Assembly: GCF_009792235.1 (NCBI RefSeq)
Contig: NZ_CP046973.1
Span: 124,001 to 188,000, forward strand
Reading direction: 5' to 3'
DNA length: 64,000 nucleotides
Origin: Microcystis aeruginosa FD4
Lineage (GTDB): Bacteria; Cyanobacteriota; Cyanobacteriia; Cyanobacteriales; Microcystaceae
A program made the position numbers and the translations under genes. This document shows positions 16,828 through 25,969 of the stretch, one piece after another. The notes under the pieces were generated by a model. That model saw only the letters and a program-made list of their open reading frames with translations. It had not been told where the DNA came from and did not search any database. Each line of letters opens with the position of its first letter. Position 1 is the stretch's first letter.

Positions 16828-18009
16828 CTAATTACCCGGACTAGGAATAACGACCGGACTCGGAGAGGGAGAAGACTGGGCGACTGGTTGCGGTTTGGCT
16901 GCGGGTTGAGTTTGATACCATTTAAAGTGTTGGTAGGCCGTGCGCGATATTTGTTGAATCAGAGTCCTAGCGTTACTATCATTGTGGGGACGTTTCACCA
17001 TCACTGCTCCCAGATAGCGTTTCCCGTTGGGCATATCAATAATCCCCGCATCCCCTAACATCGAGCCAATATCACCGGTTTTATGGGCAATATCGGCGGA
17101 TTTCTCGATACCTTGCGGCAGCAGGGTGCGAGTGCGCGTTTCCTGCATAATATTTAATAGACGATCGCGGGAACGTAAACTGAGTAATTCCCCTTGATTA
17201 ACTTTTCCTAAGATTGTCACCAAATCTCTCGGACTTGTGGTATTGGTTCCTTCCAAGTCTGGTAAAGGGTTATTAATTACCGTACTGGTCAAACCCCAAG
17301 CTTGAAAACGCTGATTAAGAGCCTTTTTGCCGCCCATCCGCTTAATTAACATATTAGTAGCGGTATTATCGCTAATTACGTTCATTTTAGTGGCGGTTTC
17401 TAGGGCAGTATAGGTTTTATTCACTCCTAAATACTGCATATCCCCGGACCCACTGGCCAGGACATCCTTAGTGGCCACCAGGGTTTCATCGAGACGAATT
17501 TTTCCCGCGTCCACATCCTCAAAAAAGGCGACCAGAATCGGGATTTTAATCGTACTAGCGGCGGCAAAAATAGTATCTCCGCGAAAATTAGCGTAAGCAC
17601 CGTTATCGAGGTCAATAAATAAAGCTCCCGCCTGTAATTTCGGATATTTGACCGCTAAAGCCTGTAATTTCTGGTTAAGGCTGCTGAGATTTTCGTTTAA
17701 AACTAAGGTGGTCGGTTTTGGGGTGACGGGTTTGGGAGTCGGGGAATTAGTAGCGGTGGGTTTTGGGTGTAGAGGTAATTTGCTCGGATCCACCACGGTT
17801 AAAACCGTACCAGCGATCGCACCTAAACCGACACCAAGGATAGAGAAGCGAAGAACCTGAAGGAGAAAAGAAGCGATTAGGTTAGGTTTACGTTGTTTTT
17901 TCGACTTTTTAACCGGTACAGACCTTTTTTTATTGTTTGAGTCCATAGACCTAGGGGACTTAAGGCCAGATTGGACTTTAGTGGGACGACGAGTTACTTG
18001 ACGAGTCAC
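16828..18009 (-). CDS. Class A beta-lactamase-like serine hydrolase
   Basis: About 393 residues. A basic N-terminus and one transmembrane anchor (LQVLRFSILGVGLGAIAG) are followed by a Pro/Thr-rich linker and a penicillin-binding/beta-lactamase fold. Motifs in order: STIK (nucleophile Ser), SDN, and HKTG. A clear class A omega-loop Glu-x-x-Leu-Asn is not evident. It could be a beta-lactamase or a peptidoglycan-acting esterase. The GTG at 18009 is preferred over the TTG at 18021 because GAGG lies 6 bases before it. Confidence 0.85.
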   Translation of the reverse strand: MTRQVTRRPTKVQSGLKSPRSMDSNNKKRSVPVKKSKKQRKPNLIASFLLQVLRFSILGVGLGAIAGTVLTVVDPSKLPLHPKPTATNSPTPKPVTPKPTTLVLNENLSSLNQKLQALAVKYPKLQAGALFIDLDNGAYANFRGDTIFAAASTIKIPILVAFFEDVDAGKIRLDETLVATKDVLASGSGDMQYLGVNKTYTALETATKMNVISDNTATNMLIKRMGGKKALNQRFQAWGLTSTVINNPLPDLEGTNTTSPRDLVTILGKVNQGELLSLRSRDRLLNIMQETRTRTLLPQGIEKSADIAHKTGDIGSMLGDAGIIDMPNGKRYLGAVMVKRPHNDSNARTLIQQISRTAYQHFKWYQTQPAAKPQPVAQSSPSPSPVVIPSPGN

Positions 18010-18036
18010 GGTTTTCCTCAAGGGTATCCAGATTTA

Positions 18037-18837
18037 TTATCGATCGCTAGGAGAATTTTTTTTCTTGCCCTTGAGACTATCAAGACCGAGAAAAAGTTGC
18101 CCGATACTTTCAATATGACCGATAATGCCCCGCAGCAGGGCTAATTCCTCCACCGTGGGACGGGCCCGATGATAAAATTGCCGGAATTTCTCCATCCTAG
18201 CGGCGGCGGTGTGGGGGTAAAGATAGCCAATTTTGAGCAAAAAGCTTTCCAAGTGCTGATAATAGCCTTCTAGAGCCTCAAAAGTGGCATTAGGGGGCGT
18301 TTCTAACGGGGGTTCGAGCCTATTTTCCGTGGCCATTTGGTACAGTTCGTAGGAGCAAACCGCCACCGCTTGGGCGAGATTGAGGGAGGAATATTGAGGA
18401 TTAGCGGGAATACCGACAAAACGCTGGGCGTGGTTCAGTTCGCTGTTACTTAAACCCCGGTCTTCTGGCCCGAAAATTAAGGCCGATTCCAGGTTAGGGG
18501 TGAGTAACCAGGGTAAGGCTGTCCGGGGTGTTTCCAGGGGAGTATTCAGGTGACGGGGTTTCGAGGTGGTGGCAATGATGCGATGACAACCCTGCAAAGC
18601 TTCCCCAAGGGTGGCTACCCGTGAACAGTTTTCTAGGACTTCAATCCCGTGTACTGCCATGCGTCGCGCTTCTTCTGCAAGGATATCGCAGGCGGGATTG
18701 ACGATAATTAAGCGACTTAAGCCCATATTCCGCATAATTCTGGCAGTGGAACCCACATTTAAGGCTCCGGCTGGTTCAACTAAAATAATTCTCAGGCGAT
18801 CGAGTGGGGAACTCTGATTATTTTCATCTACACTCAT
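18037..18837 (-). CDS. trmJ: TrmJ-like tRNA/rRNA 2'-O-methyltransferase (SPOUT)
   Basis: A 266-residue SpoU/TrmH-class methyltransferase. TrmJ methylates the ribose at tRNA position 32. Motif 1 is VEPAGALNVGSTARIMRNMG; motif 2 ALIFGPEDRGLSNSEL and motif 3 IPANPQYSSLNLAQAVAVCSYEL (both discontinuous excerpts) form the knotted SAM site. The C-terminal helical extension is typical of TrmJ. It is divergent from the DUF2256 gene. Confidence 0.88.
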   Translation of the reverse strand: MSVDENNQSSPLDRLRIILVEPAGALNVGSTARIMRNMGLSRLIIVNPACDILAEEARRMAVHGIEVLENCSRVATLGEALQGCHRIIATTSKPRHLNTPLETPRTALPWLLTPNLESALIFGPEDRGLSNSELNHAQRFVGIPANPQYSSLNLAQAVAVCSYELYQMATENRLEPPLETPPNATFEALEGYYQHLESFLLKIGYLYPHTAAARMEKFRQFYHRARPTVEELALLRGIIGHIESIGQLFLGLDSLKGKKKNSPSDR

Positions 18838-18873
18838 AGATAAGGCGCAGTTTTTGACTTTTTAACTTTAATC

Positions 18874-19029
18874 ATGGCACGTCAGCCCTCGAAGTCCGAT
18901 CTTCCCAGTAAAATTTGTCCCGTTTGCGGTTTATCCTTTACTTGGCGCAAAAAGTGGCAAAACTGTTGGCATGAGGTCAAATACTGTTCAGAACGCTGTC
19001 GTCGTCGCAAGTCCTCGACTAATGAGTAA
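18874..19029 (+). CDS. DUF2256 small zinc-binding protein
   Basis: 51 residues, MARQPSKSDL then KICPVCGLSFTWRKKW, followed by CWHEVKYCSERCRRRK. Four to five Cys in CxxC and CxxxC patterns make this a treble-clef-like zinc protein of the DUF2256 family, common beside DNA photolyase/cryptochrome-type genes elsewhere; no such neighbour is here. Starts 36 bases from the divergent trmJ. Confidence 0.85.
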   Translation: MARQPSKSDLPSKICPVCGLSFTWRKKWQNCWHEVKYCSERCRRRKSSTNE

Positions 19030-19047
19030 AAAGCCGAGAATTTTAAC

Positions 19048-19264
19048 TAGGGTCTGCTGAAAAAGTTTTTCGGTGGTGGTAGGGTGTGGGGTGTGGGGTG
19101 TGGGGTGTAGGGTTTTACCGATTTTCAGGTGGTCAACTACCTAATTTTCAGGGAAAAAGTCCCGGAATTTTCCCCCTGATCACTCCCAGTCCGGTACTTT
19201 TTGATTGACAAAAAGTCTAAAAGTCTTACCCAACAAGGTTTTTAGATTTATTCAGCAGACCTTA
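19048..19264. repeat. MITE, 217-bp family, full-length copy (reverse)
   Basis: TAGGGTCTGCTGAAAAAG at the left, TTCAGCAGACCTTA at the right, with the same core as the copies at 2512 and 56082 in opposite orientation. Shortly downstream at 19321 a 23-base stretch (GTAATTAATTTTGCTTAGG...) also occurs at 55834 and resembles the end of the IS630 element at 34153. Confidence 0.88.
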
Positions 19265-19417
19265 ACTATGAGATAGGCACTCTTGCAAAAGGCAATTTTT
19301 AGCTGAGGACTTAGATGAGTAATTAATTTTGCTTAGGTACTCTATTAGCTTTTAATTTTACAGCTAATTTAGTAAGCTGATACTTGGCTAAATTAACTTT
19401 TTCTTAAGAGAATCTCA

Positions 19418-20566
19418 ATGCACATTGCCTGGTTAGGAAAAAAATCTCCTTTTTGCGGTAACGTTACCTATGGGCGAGAAGTGACTAATTCCCTGCTCGA
19501 TCGAGATTATCAAGTCAGTTTTCTACATTTTTCTTCCGAAAAACCCACCGTAAGCGATTGGCCCGACTTTTACGACGAAATCACCCTGCCACGTCTCTAT
19601 AGTTCCCAAGTCTATACTATTCCCACCCTGAAATCGAGTCGGGTTCTACAGGATAAACTCAGGGAACTGAAACCCGATCTAGTTCATGCGTCCTTGCCCC
19701 TGTCTCCCCTCGATTTTCTACTACCGGAAATTTGTGAGTCTTTAGATTTGCCTCTGGTGGCGACTTTTCACCCGGCTTTTGATAGTAAAATTCGCAATCT
19801 GATCTCCAGTACCCAATTATTAACCTACCAACTACACGCCCCTTTTTTAGCTAATTACGATAAAGTAATTATTTTTTCCACCTCTCAACGGGATTTTTTA
19901 GTTAAATTGGGAGTTCCCGAAGAAAAATTAGCAATTATTCCCAATGGGGTTGATGTTAATAAGTATTGTCCAGGACCATCGAATATTAAAGCTCAATATA
20001 ATGCCGATTGTTTATTTGTTTATCTCGGTCGGATCATGCCGGAGAAAAATGTAGAATCTTTATTGAAAGCTTGGAAAAAAACCAATTTAGGGGATAGATG
20101 CAAACTGCTCATTGTTGGTGATGGTCCGTTAACTGCTTCCCTTAAACCTTTTTATGGAGAAGAAGATGGTATTATCTGGTTAGGTTTTATCGGCGATGAA
20201 AATAAACGAATTGAAATTTTGCGCGGGGTTGACGGCTTTATTTTACCCTCTTTAGTGGAGGGTTTATCGATTTCCCTCTTGGAAGCGATGGCCTGCGGTG
20301 TTGCCTGTCTGGCTACGGATGTGGGTGCCGATGGGGAAGTGTTAAAAGGTGCGGGAATAGTTCTAGATACTAAAGGACTAATTACCCAGTTAAAAACTCT
20401 GTTGCCCGTATTACGAGATCATCCCGAATTAAGCACAATTTTAGGTCAAAAAGCCCGTCAAAGAGTTTTAGACTCTTACACTCTTAGCAAAAATATCGAT
20501 CGCTTACAGTTAGTTTATCAAGAAGTGTTAGCCCAAAAACAATCTTCTCTTAGCTACTTTCACTAA
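19418..20566 (+). CDS. dgdA: Digalactosyldiacylglycerol synthase DgdA (GT4), KtrE of the Ktr system
   Basis: A 382-residue GT-B glycosyltransferase of family 4. It matches Synechocystis Slr1508, which galactosylates MGDG to DGDG in the thylakoid membrane and is also known as KtrE because its loss impairs K+ uptake. The N-terminal MHIAWLGKKSPFCGNVTYGREV is diagnostic when read in pieces. The donor-site motif is EGLSISLLEAMACG; the GR..PEKNV loop precedes it. ktrB follows 9 bases later, giving a dgdA-ktrB-ktrA cluster that links lipid composition to K+ transport. Confidence 0.92.
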   Translation: MHIAWLGKKSPFCGNVTYGREVTNSLLDRDYQVSFLHFSSEKPTVSDWPDFYDEITLPRLYSSQVYTIPTLKSSRVLQDKLRELKPDLVHASLPLSPLDFLLPEICESLDLPLVATFHPAFDSKIRNLISSTQLLTYQLHAPFLANYDKVIIFSTSQRDFLVKLGVPEEKLAIIPNGVDVNKYCPGPSNIKAQYNADCLFVYLGRIMPEKNVESLLKAWKKTNLGDRCKLLIVGDGPLTASLKPFYGEEDGIIWLGFIGDENKRIEILRGVDGFILPSLVEGLSISLLEAMACGVACLATDVGADGEVLKGAGIVLDTKGLITQLKTLLPVLRDHPELSTILGQKARQRVLDSYTLSKNIDRLQLVYQEVLAQKQSSLSYFH

Positions 20567-20575
20567 GGAATTTAT

Positions 20576-21910
20576 ATGACGATCGCCCGGACAATTTGCT
20601 TGGGATTTATGGCGGTAATTTTAGCGGGAACTTCCCTGTTGATGTTGCCTGTTTCTACCACTAGCGGCACTTGGAATGATCCAATTGTTGCCCTCTTTAC
20701 CTCCACTTCTGCTGTCTGTGTCACGGGTTTAGCAGTGGTAGATACGGGTACTTATTTTTCTTTTTGGGGTCAATTATTTATTGCTTTATTAATTCAAGTG
20801 GGTGGACTGGGATATATGACCACTACCACTTTTTTGATGTTATTAATTGGGCGAAAATTTGACCTGAGACAGAAGTTAGCGATTCAAGAATCCTTCGATC
20901 GACCTTTCCTACAAGGTAGTCAAAGTTTAATGAAATCAGTGATTGCTACTACTCTAGTTTTTGAGTTAACAGCAACTTTTGTTATGTTAACTGTCTTCAC
21001 CCAAAAGTATGATTTTAGGTATGCGGTGTGGTTATCTTTATTTCATAGTATTAGTGCCTGGAATAATGCGGGTTTTGGCTTGTTTAAAGATAACTTGATG
21101 TCCTATCAATCCTCAATTGTTATTAACTTAGCTATCACAGGATTGATCATTTTTGGAGGTATCGGTTATCAGGTAATTATCGAGTTTTACACTTGGTTTA
21201 TTTACCGCTTTCGATATAAACGAAAAGGTTTTGTTTTTTCTCTTAACTATAAAGTTGCTATCAGTACAACTATATTTTTATTAGTGATAGGAACATTGGC
21301 TTTTCTATTTACTGAACAGGGAAATGGTGACACTTTGGCTAATTTATCAATTAAAGATAAATTGCTGACTGCTTGGTTCCAATCGGTAACATCGAGAACA
21401 GCAGGATTTAATACCATTGATATTGGTAAAATTTCCGTAGAAGGTTTATTAATTACCATGGCTTTGATGTTTATAGGAGCCAGTCCTAGCGGTACAGGGG
21501 GAGGTATTAAAACCACAACTTTTAGGATTTTATATAACTGTACTCGCTCAGTTTTACGGGGACATGAAGAAGTGACTCTCTATCAAAGACGCATTCCTAT
21601 GCCGTTAATTTTAAAGTCAATGGCGGTGGTTTTTGGTTCAGTTATAGCGATTATTATCTCCACCCTAGCTATCTCATTGGTGGAGACAGATTTTAAAATG
21701 ATTCAACTATTTTTCGAGGTAGTTTCTGCCTTTGGAACAGTCGGCTTATCTATGGGTATAACGGCCGCTTTATCGCCGATTTCTAAGTTAATTATTGTTT
21801 TTATGATGTATCTGGGACGGGTAGGAGTTATACTTTTAATAGCGGCTATTATCGGCGATCCGAAACCAACAGTTATTAATTACCCCGAAGAAAACCTTTT
21901 AGTGGGATAA
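20576..21910 (+). CDS. ktrB: KtrB, Na+-dependent K+ channel subunit
   Basis: A 444-residue TrkH/KtrB-superfamily membrane protein forming the K+ pore. Four pore-loop repeats are visible: TSTSAVCVTGLAVVDTGTYF (first filter Gly in VTGL), SAWNNAGFGLF, SVTSRTAGFNTID and SAFGTVGLSMG. It works with the KtrA RCK ring encoded 88 bases downstream. Confidence 0.95.
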   Translation: MTIARTICLGFMAVILAGTSLLMLPVSTTSGTWNDPIVALFTSTSAVCVTGLAVVDTGTYFSFWGQLFIALLIQVGGLGYMTTTTFLMLLIGRKFDLRQKLAIQESFDRPFLQGSQSLMKSVIATTLVFELTATFVMLTVFTQKYDFRYAVWLSLFHSISAWNNAGFGLFKDNLMSYQSSIVINLAITGLIIFGGIGYQVIIEFYTWFIYRFRYKRKGFVFSLNYKVAISTTIFLLVIGTLAFLFTEQGNGDTLANLSIKDKLLTAWFQSVTSRTAGFNTIDIGKISVEGLLITMALMFIGASPSGTGGGIKTTTFRILYNCTRSVLRGHEEVTLYQRRIPMPLILKSMAVVFGSVIAIIISTLAISLVETDFKMIQLFFEVVSAFGTVGLSMGITAALSPISKLIIVFMMYLGRVGVILLIAAIIGDPKPTVINYPEENLLVG

Positions 21911-21998
21911 TTAATATCACTTATCAGTTATCAGTTTCTCCTGTCTCCTCACTCATTGACACTAGCATTTTAAATGCGTAACAGTTTAACTTAAAATT

Positions 21999-22688
21999 AT
22001 GCAATCAATTAAATTTTTTAGTAGTATGCGTCCCCAAAATCGTCAATTTGCCGTGATCGGATTAGGCCGATTTGGGCGTGCCGTCTGTGAAACCTTACGC
22101 AAACAAGGTTATCAAGTGGTAGGGACAGATATTGACGAAGGATTGGTAGCGCAAGCATTATCTGATCGCATAGTAGATAATGCGATCGAGCTTGATTCTA
22201 CCAAACCTAACGCTTTGCGAGAAGCGGGAATTTTTGAAACCGATACGGTGATTGTCGCTATTGGTAAATACGTTGAAGAAAGTATCATTACTACTCTCAA
22301 TTGTAAGGAAGCAGGGGTTAATTTTGTCGCCGCTAAAGCTTCCACAGAAATCCATGGAAAATTACTCAAAAAAGTTGGTGCAGATTTAGTAGTTTTTCCC
22401 GAATACGATGCTGGTTGTGAGTTAGCGCACCGTCTAACCAGACCATCAATTTTAGAACGATTTGATCTCGATCCCGAACATAGTATTGTCGAGTTAAAAG
22501 TCCCGGAAGCTTTTCACGGTAAAACCCTAGCAGAGTTAGAAATTCGTAATCGTTATGGCTTAAATATTGTCGCTGTCGGTAATGCGGAAAAATTCAAGAT
22601 TAACCCCAATCCCCAAGAAAGATTATACAAGGATTTAGCCATGGTGGTGATTGGTTCTAACCGAGATATTCAGCGTTTACCAATGTAG
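21999..22688 (+). CDS. ktrA: KtrA, RCK regulatory subunit
   Basis: A 229-residue cytoplasmic RCK (TrkA-N plus TrkA-C) protein that gates KtrB in response to nucleotides. The Rossmann motif is FAVIGLGRFGRAVCETL, with DID at the end of beta-2, and the C-terminal ligand domain starts at about residue 145. Translation may start at Met10 (MRPQNRQF), closer to the usual N-terminus. Confidence 0.95.
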   Translation: MQSIKFFSSMRPQNRQFAVIGLGRFGRAVCETLRKQGYQVVGTDIDEGLVAQALSDRIVDNAIELDSTKPNALREAGIFETDTVIVAIGKYVEESIITTLNCKEAGVNFVAAKASTEIHGKLLKKVGADLVVFPEYDAGCELAHRLTRPSILERFDLDPEHSIVELKVPEAFHGKTLAELEIRNRYGLNIVAVGNAEKFKINPNPQERLYKDLAMVVIGSNRDIQRLPM

Positions 22689-22794
22689 AATTTAGTCAAA
22701 TATTTGATTTACTTAGTTTCTAATCCTCTTTTTAGGTAGGAGAATTGTCAGAGCCTTTCTCTTGCCTATTGCCTATTGCCTATTGCCTTCAGAA

Positions 22795-22841
22795 ACTGAT
22801 AACTGATAACTGATAACTGATAACTGATAACTGATAACTGC
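22795..22841. repeat. ACTGATA heptamer repeat
   Basis: About six tandem AACTGAT units immediately after the stop of the SpoIID-like gene on the other strand. Preceded by TTGCCTATTGCCTATTGCC, a 7-base repeat of its own. Confidence 0.85.
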
Positions 22842-24440
22842 TTAATTTCCTCGCCAAAAGACAATCGAATTATTGAGAGGTTGGATGGTGGTGCCGGGAT
22901 AATAGAAAGCGAGAATTTGTTCGGGAGACCAACCCAAACGGGCTAAATTATAGGAACCAAATTGACTTAATCCTACCCCGTGGCCAAAACCGCCACCAAT
23001 AAAGTTATAACCCTGGATCTGTCGATTGGTATCGTAGATAGGATCGATGTAGAATAGGGTACTGCGAGGCGGTCCTAAGGCACTACGCACCTCATTTTTA
23101 TGGAGTTCCAAAATCCCCTTATCGGTTTGAATGGTCATAGTCAGAATCCGACCGGAAGGAGAGCGCTTAGTCACTTCTATCCATTGGATTTTCTGAAAGT
23201 GGGCAAGGGGATGTTTTCTGCGTTTTAGATAGGTTTCTAGGTCTTGACTCAAATCAGCTAAAGAAGCTTGTTTTTGCCAGCGAAAAATCCTTCGCCCCGT
23301 CTCATTAAAACCATCTTTAAGATTAATAAACTGGCGAAAAGTTGTCTCATTAGCGAGAGATTGTTTCGAGAGATCCCAGACTCGATTAGGGGAGTCCACC
23401 ACTGCCCGGAGATAAGGCCTTTCTTCCCCATCCCAAACATCACTAAAGAGGGCAGTTATTCCTCCGGTGGTGGAGGAATAAAGGGCATCCACTAACTCAT
23501 TTTGGTAGGTTAAAACTAGGCCTCGCGTGGATGCGATCGCTTGATCAGCCCGGGGATTAGTTCCCGTCAATCCATAATAAACTTGACAATGGGTATCGGC
23601 ACAGAGTTCGTAATTATCGGCTTGAAAACGGCGGAGATTGCGGAGGGCGTAGGTACGGGCGATAATAGTTTGCGCCCGGGTGGCACTTTCCGGGGCATCA
23701 TGACCGATTTCGTGGGGTACAACCCCGCGCAGGTAGGTTTCGAGGGGAACGTTATTAACTAGGGTAAAAGTGCCGTAGGCGTTGGGCTGTAGGCGCATGG
23801 TTCCCCCGTACAAACGTACCTGATCGGGGCTATGGGTGACTTGAATCAGGTTTTTTTGGCTCTCGATTTCTAATTCTTTGGGAAAATAGCGCACCCCGTT
23901 GATCAGGAAAGAAACTTGCGGCTTTTCTTTGAGTAAAACACTATTAATATAGGGTTGATTGTGGCCTTTGGCTTGCAAACTGGTCAGCAACCAACGTCGC
24001 ACTAGGGGATTTTCATAAACTTCTCGCTTTGCCCAGACCTGCCAGCGTCCGGGTTGGGTAATTTCCACTTTAATGCCCATTTTTGCCCAATTTTTGGCGC
24101 TATTTTCGGCGGTTTCAAAGGTGGCATGGTCGCTCAAAATCACTTTTTCTTGGAGGATGGGAGAAGCGAGGGGACGGGGAATAACTTCTAATTGTAGGCG
24201 ATTGGTTTGCAGGGTTTGGGATTGGCCATCTTCTCCCACCATGCGGAGGGTGAGATGATCACCACTGGTACTGCCCAGGGTTAATTTTTCCTTGGCTTCA
24301 TCACCAAAACGTTGGACAATGCCCACTCTCAGAAGGATATCCTTGGCCATAGCGGCAGGAATTAGGGTTAAACTGAGCAAGATCGCCGCAGTTATGGAAC
24401 TGATGCTAATTATTGGTTTTTTTTCCTTGATTTTTAGCAT
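22842..24440 (-). CDS. SpoIID/LytB-domain peptidoglycan protein
   Basis: A 532-residue exported protein with an N-terminal signal segment (SITAAILLSLTLIPAAMA). The SpoIID domain is recognised by NVPLETYLRGVVPHEIG, AQTIIARTYALRN, and near the end GFGHGVGLSQFGSYNLA. In spore formers SpoIID is a lytic transglycosylase for denuded glycan; cyanobacteria do not sporulate, so this is probably a cell-wall remodelling enzyme. The N-terminal ~200 residues are unassigned. Confidence 0.9.
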   Translation of the reverse strand: MLKIKEKKPIISISSITAAILLSLTLIPAAMAKDILLRVGIVQRFGDEAKEKLTLGSTSGDHLTLRMVGEDGQSQTLQTNRLQLEVIPRPLASPILQEKVILSDHATFETAENSAKNWAKMGIKVEITQPGRWQVWAKREVYENPLVRRWLLTSLQAKGHNQPYINSVLLKEKPQVSFLINGVRYFPKELEIESQKNLIQVTHSPDQVRLYGGTMRLQPNAYGTFTLVNNVPLETYLRGVVPHEIGHDAPESATRAQTIIARTYALRNLRRFQADNYELCADTHCQVYYGLTGTNPRADQAIASTRGLVLTYQNELVDALYSSTTGGITALFSDVWDGEERPYLRAVVDSPNRVWDLSKQSLANETTFRQFINLKDGFNETGRRIFRWQKQASLADLSQDLETYLKRRKHPLAHFQKIQWIEVTKRSPSGRILTMTIQTDKGILELHKNEVRSALGPPRSTLFYIDPIYDTNRQIQGYNFIGGGFGHGVGLSQFGSYNLARLGWSPEQILAFYYPGTTIQPLNNSIVFWRGN

Positions 24441-24509
24441 AAAGTCAAGTATCTGTTAATAAGTTTTCATAAAAGTTGAGGATATTCAGAGATTATAGCA
24501 GCAAGCCGT

Positions 24510-24725
24510 TAGGGGAATGGGGGAATGGGGAGGTGGGGAAGTGGGGGAATGGGGGAATGGGGAAATGGGGAAATGGGGAAGTGGGGAAGTGGGGAAGTGG
24601 GGGAATGGGGAAATGGGGAATTTCAGCTAAAACCCTAAAACCCTAAAACCCTAACACCCTAAAACCCTAACACCCTAACACCCTAAAACCCTAAAACCCT
24701 AACACCCTAACACCCTAACACCCAA
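24510..24725. repeat. Two adjacent 7-base microsatellites, one telomere-like
   Basis: 24510-24622 is a run of GGGGAATG/GGGGAAGT units. 24630-24725 is a run of CCCTAAA/CCCTAAC units, about 14 in a row. Both lie in the 300-base gap between the SpoIID-like gene and the next leftward gene. A shorter relative is at 28230-28315. Confidence 0.9.
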
Positions 24726-24740
24726 CCCCCAACAAAGCAT

Positions 24741-25790
24741 CTAACTTCCCCCATCGCTGATAATGCGTAAACGTACCATTTTTTGCCCAGCTTCATCCAG
24801 TTCCACTTCGATCACTTCACTGGTTAAACTTTCCAAACAGGTTAACATCGATCGCAGATGGGGATTACTTGCTCCCGTATCCACATAGAGGCGATCGGAC
24901 AAACTACCTAAACGTTTCCAAGTAGTATAAAGTTTAGCTACGGCTTGCTCTAATTGTGTGGCTTGTTTAACCAGATCCGCTGCCGTGTTTAGACAATCGA
25001 CGCGCAAAGCTTCTTCTAGAGCCATTTCAATATCTAAATTACCTCGTCGGAGAGTTTGTACTTGGGCCGCCGCGTCGAGATATTTGGCTAAACTGCGTGC
25101 TTCCGAGGTGATTAATTTTACCGTCTCCACATCGGGATTAGCGGCGATTTCTTGACGGAGAGTGTCGATATGAGTATCGGGTAACTTTTCTAATTCTTTC
25201 ACTAAGGGGGCGAGATGACGCGCCGGTAAACTGCCGTCGCTGGCTTTTTCCTTCACTTCATCGGGTAGTAATTCTGAACTCATCGCCGTCCATTCATCGG
25301 CCAATTGCTTCACCTCCCGACGGGTAATTCTCTCCCCTTGTCGGGCCGCATCACTGACTAATTTTTGAATTTCGGGGGCAGATTTGGCCGTTTCCACGAA
25401 GGCGCGTTTACTAAAATTATTGATACTATCGGGAGCCAGTTGTCCTTCTGCGAGGAGAGTATCGGCACTATTAGCCAATTGAATCAGAGCATAAGCTTGA
25501 CTTTTAGTGATTTCTCGCTGTTTTAACCAGTTTAAAAAGCCTGTACCGCGACTATCACCGCCTTGCTTCTCCCGGTCGCGAATAGCTCGCAAAATTCGCC
25601 CCCGCCAGATTTCCGTTTGCAAATCAAAGCGATCGCAGACTTGCCAAAAAGAATCCAGTTGCTGCTGAAAATCATGATCTTGGATGGTTTCATCTTCGGG
25701 ATCCGGCAGTTGAAAGTTAAACTCTAGAGGCGTTTCAAAGGCATCAATGATCGCGGAGGTGTCGGAGGAGAAGGTCGCAGCATCAACCAT
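24741..25790 (-). CDS. Conserved protein of unknown function, possible ParB-like HTH
   Basis: 349 residues, acidic N-terminus, largely alpha-helical. The region FLNWLKQREITKSQAYALIQLANSADTLL (here broken by eye into a helix-turn-helix) resembles the DNA-binding part of ParB/KorB-like or DUF3102-like proteins. Long helices follow, with a likely coiled coil (CLNTAADLVKQATQLEQAVA). No catalytic motif. Downstream of it is only the repeat tract. Confidence 0.65.
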   Translation of the reverse strand: MVDAATFSSDTSAIIDAFETPLEFNFQLPDPEDETIQDHDFQQQLDSFWQVCDRFDLQTEIWRGRILRAIRDREKQGGDSRGTGFLNWLKQREITKSQAYALIQLANSADTLLAEGQLAPDSINNFSKRAFVETAKSAPEIQKLVSDAARQGERITRREVKQLADEWTAMSSELLPDEVKEKASDGSLPARHLAPLVKELEKLPDTHIDTLRQEIAANPDVETVKLITSEARSLAKYLDAAAQVQTLRRGNLDIEMALEEALRVDCLNTAADLVKQATQLEQAVAKLYTTWKRLGSLSDRLYVDTGASNPHLRSMLTCLESLTSEVIEVELDEAGQKMVRLRIISDGGS

Positions 25791-25872
25791 ATATGATAGA
25801 CTCGGCAGTTAATCGGGCATTTTATCTTAACTTGCTCTGGCAACCCCCGACAAGCCGATTAATCTTCAGCCA

Positions 25873-25969
25873 AAACCCCACACCCCACACCCCACACCCG
25901 TTCGGCAAAAGCTCACGGCCGAAGCCCACACCCTGCCTCCACGAACAACTTTTTCAGCCAACCCTAGTT
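25873..25969. repeat. MITE fragment supplying a stop codon
   Basis: CCCACACC tracts interrupted by a foreign 30-base piece, then CAACTTTTTCAGCCAACCCTA. The terminal TAG (minus strand) at 25964-25966 is the stop codon of the PP2C gene. Confidence 0.8.

Noticed and set aside
24630..24725. CRISPR-like array
   Set aside because: The units are 7 bases with no spacers; it is a microsatellite.
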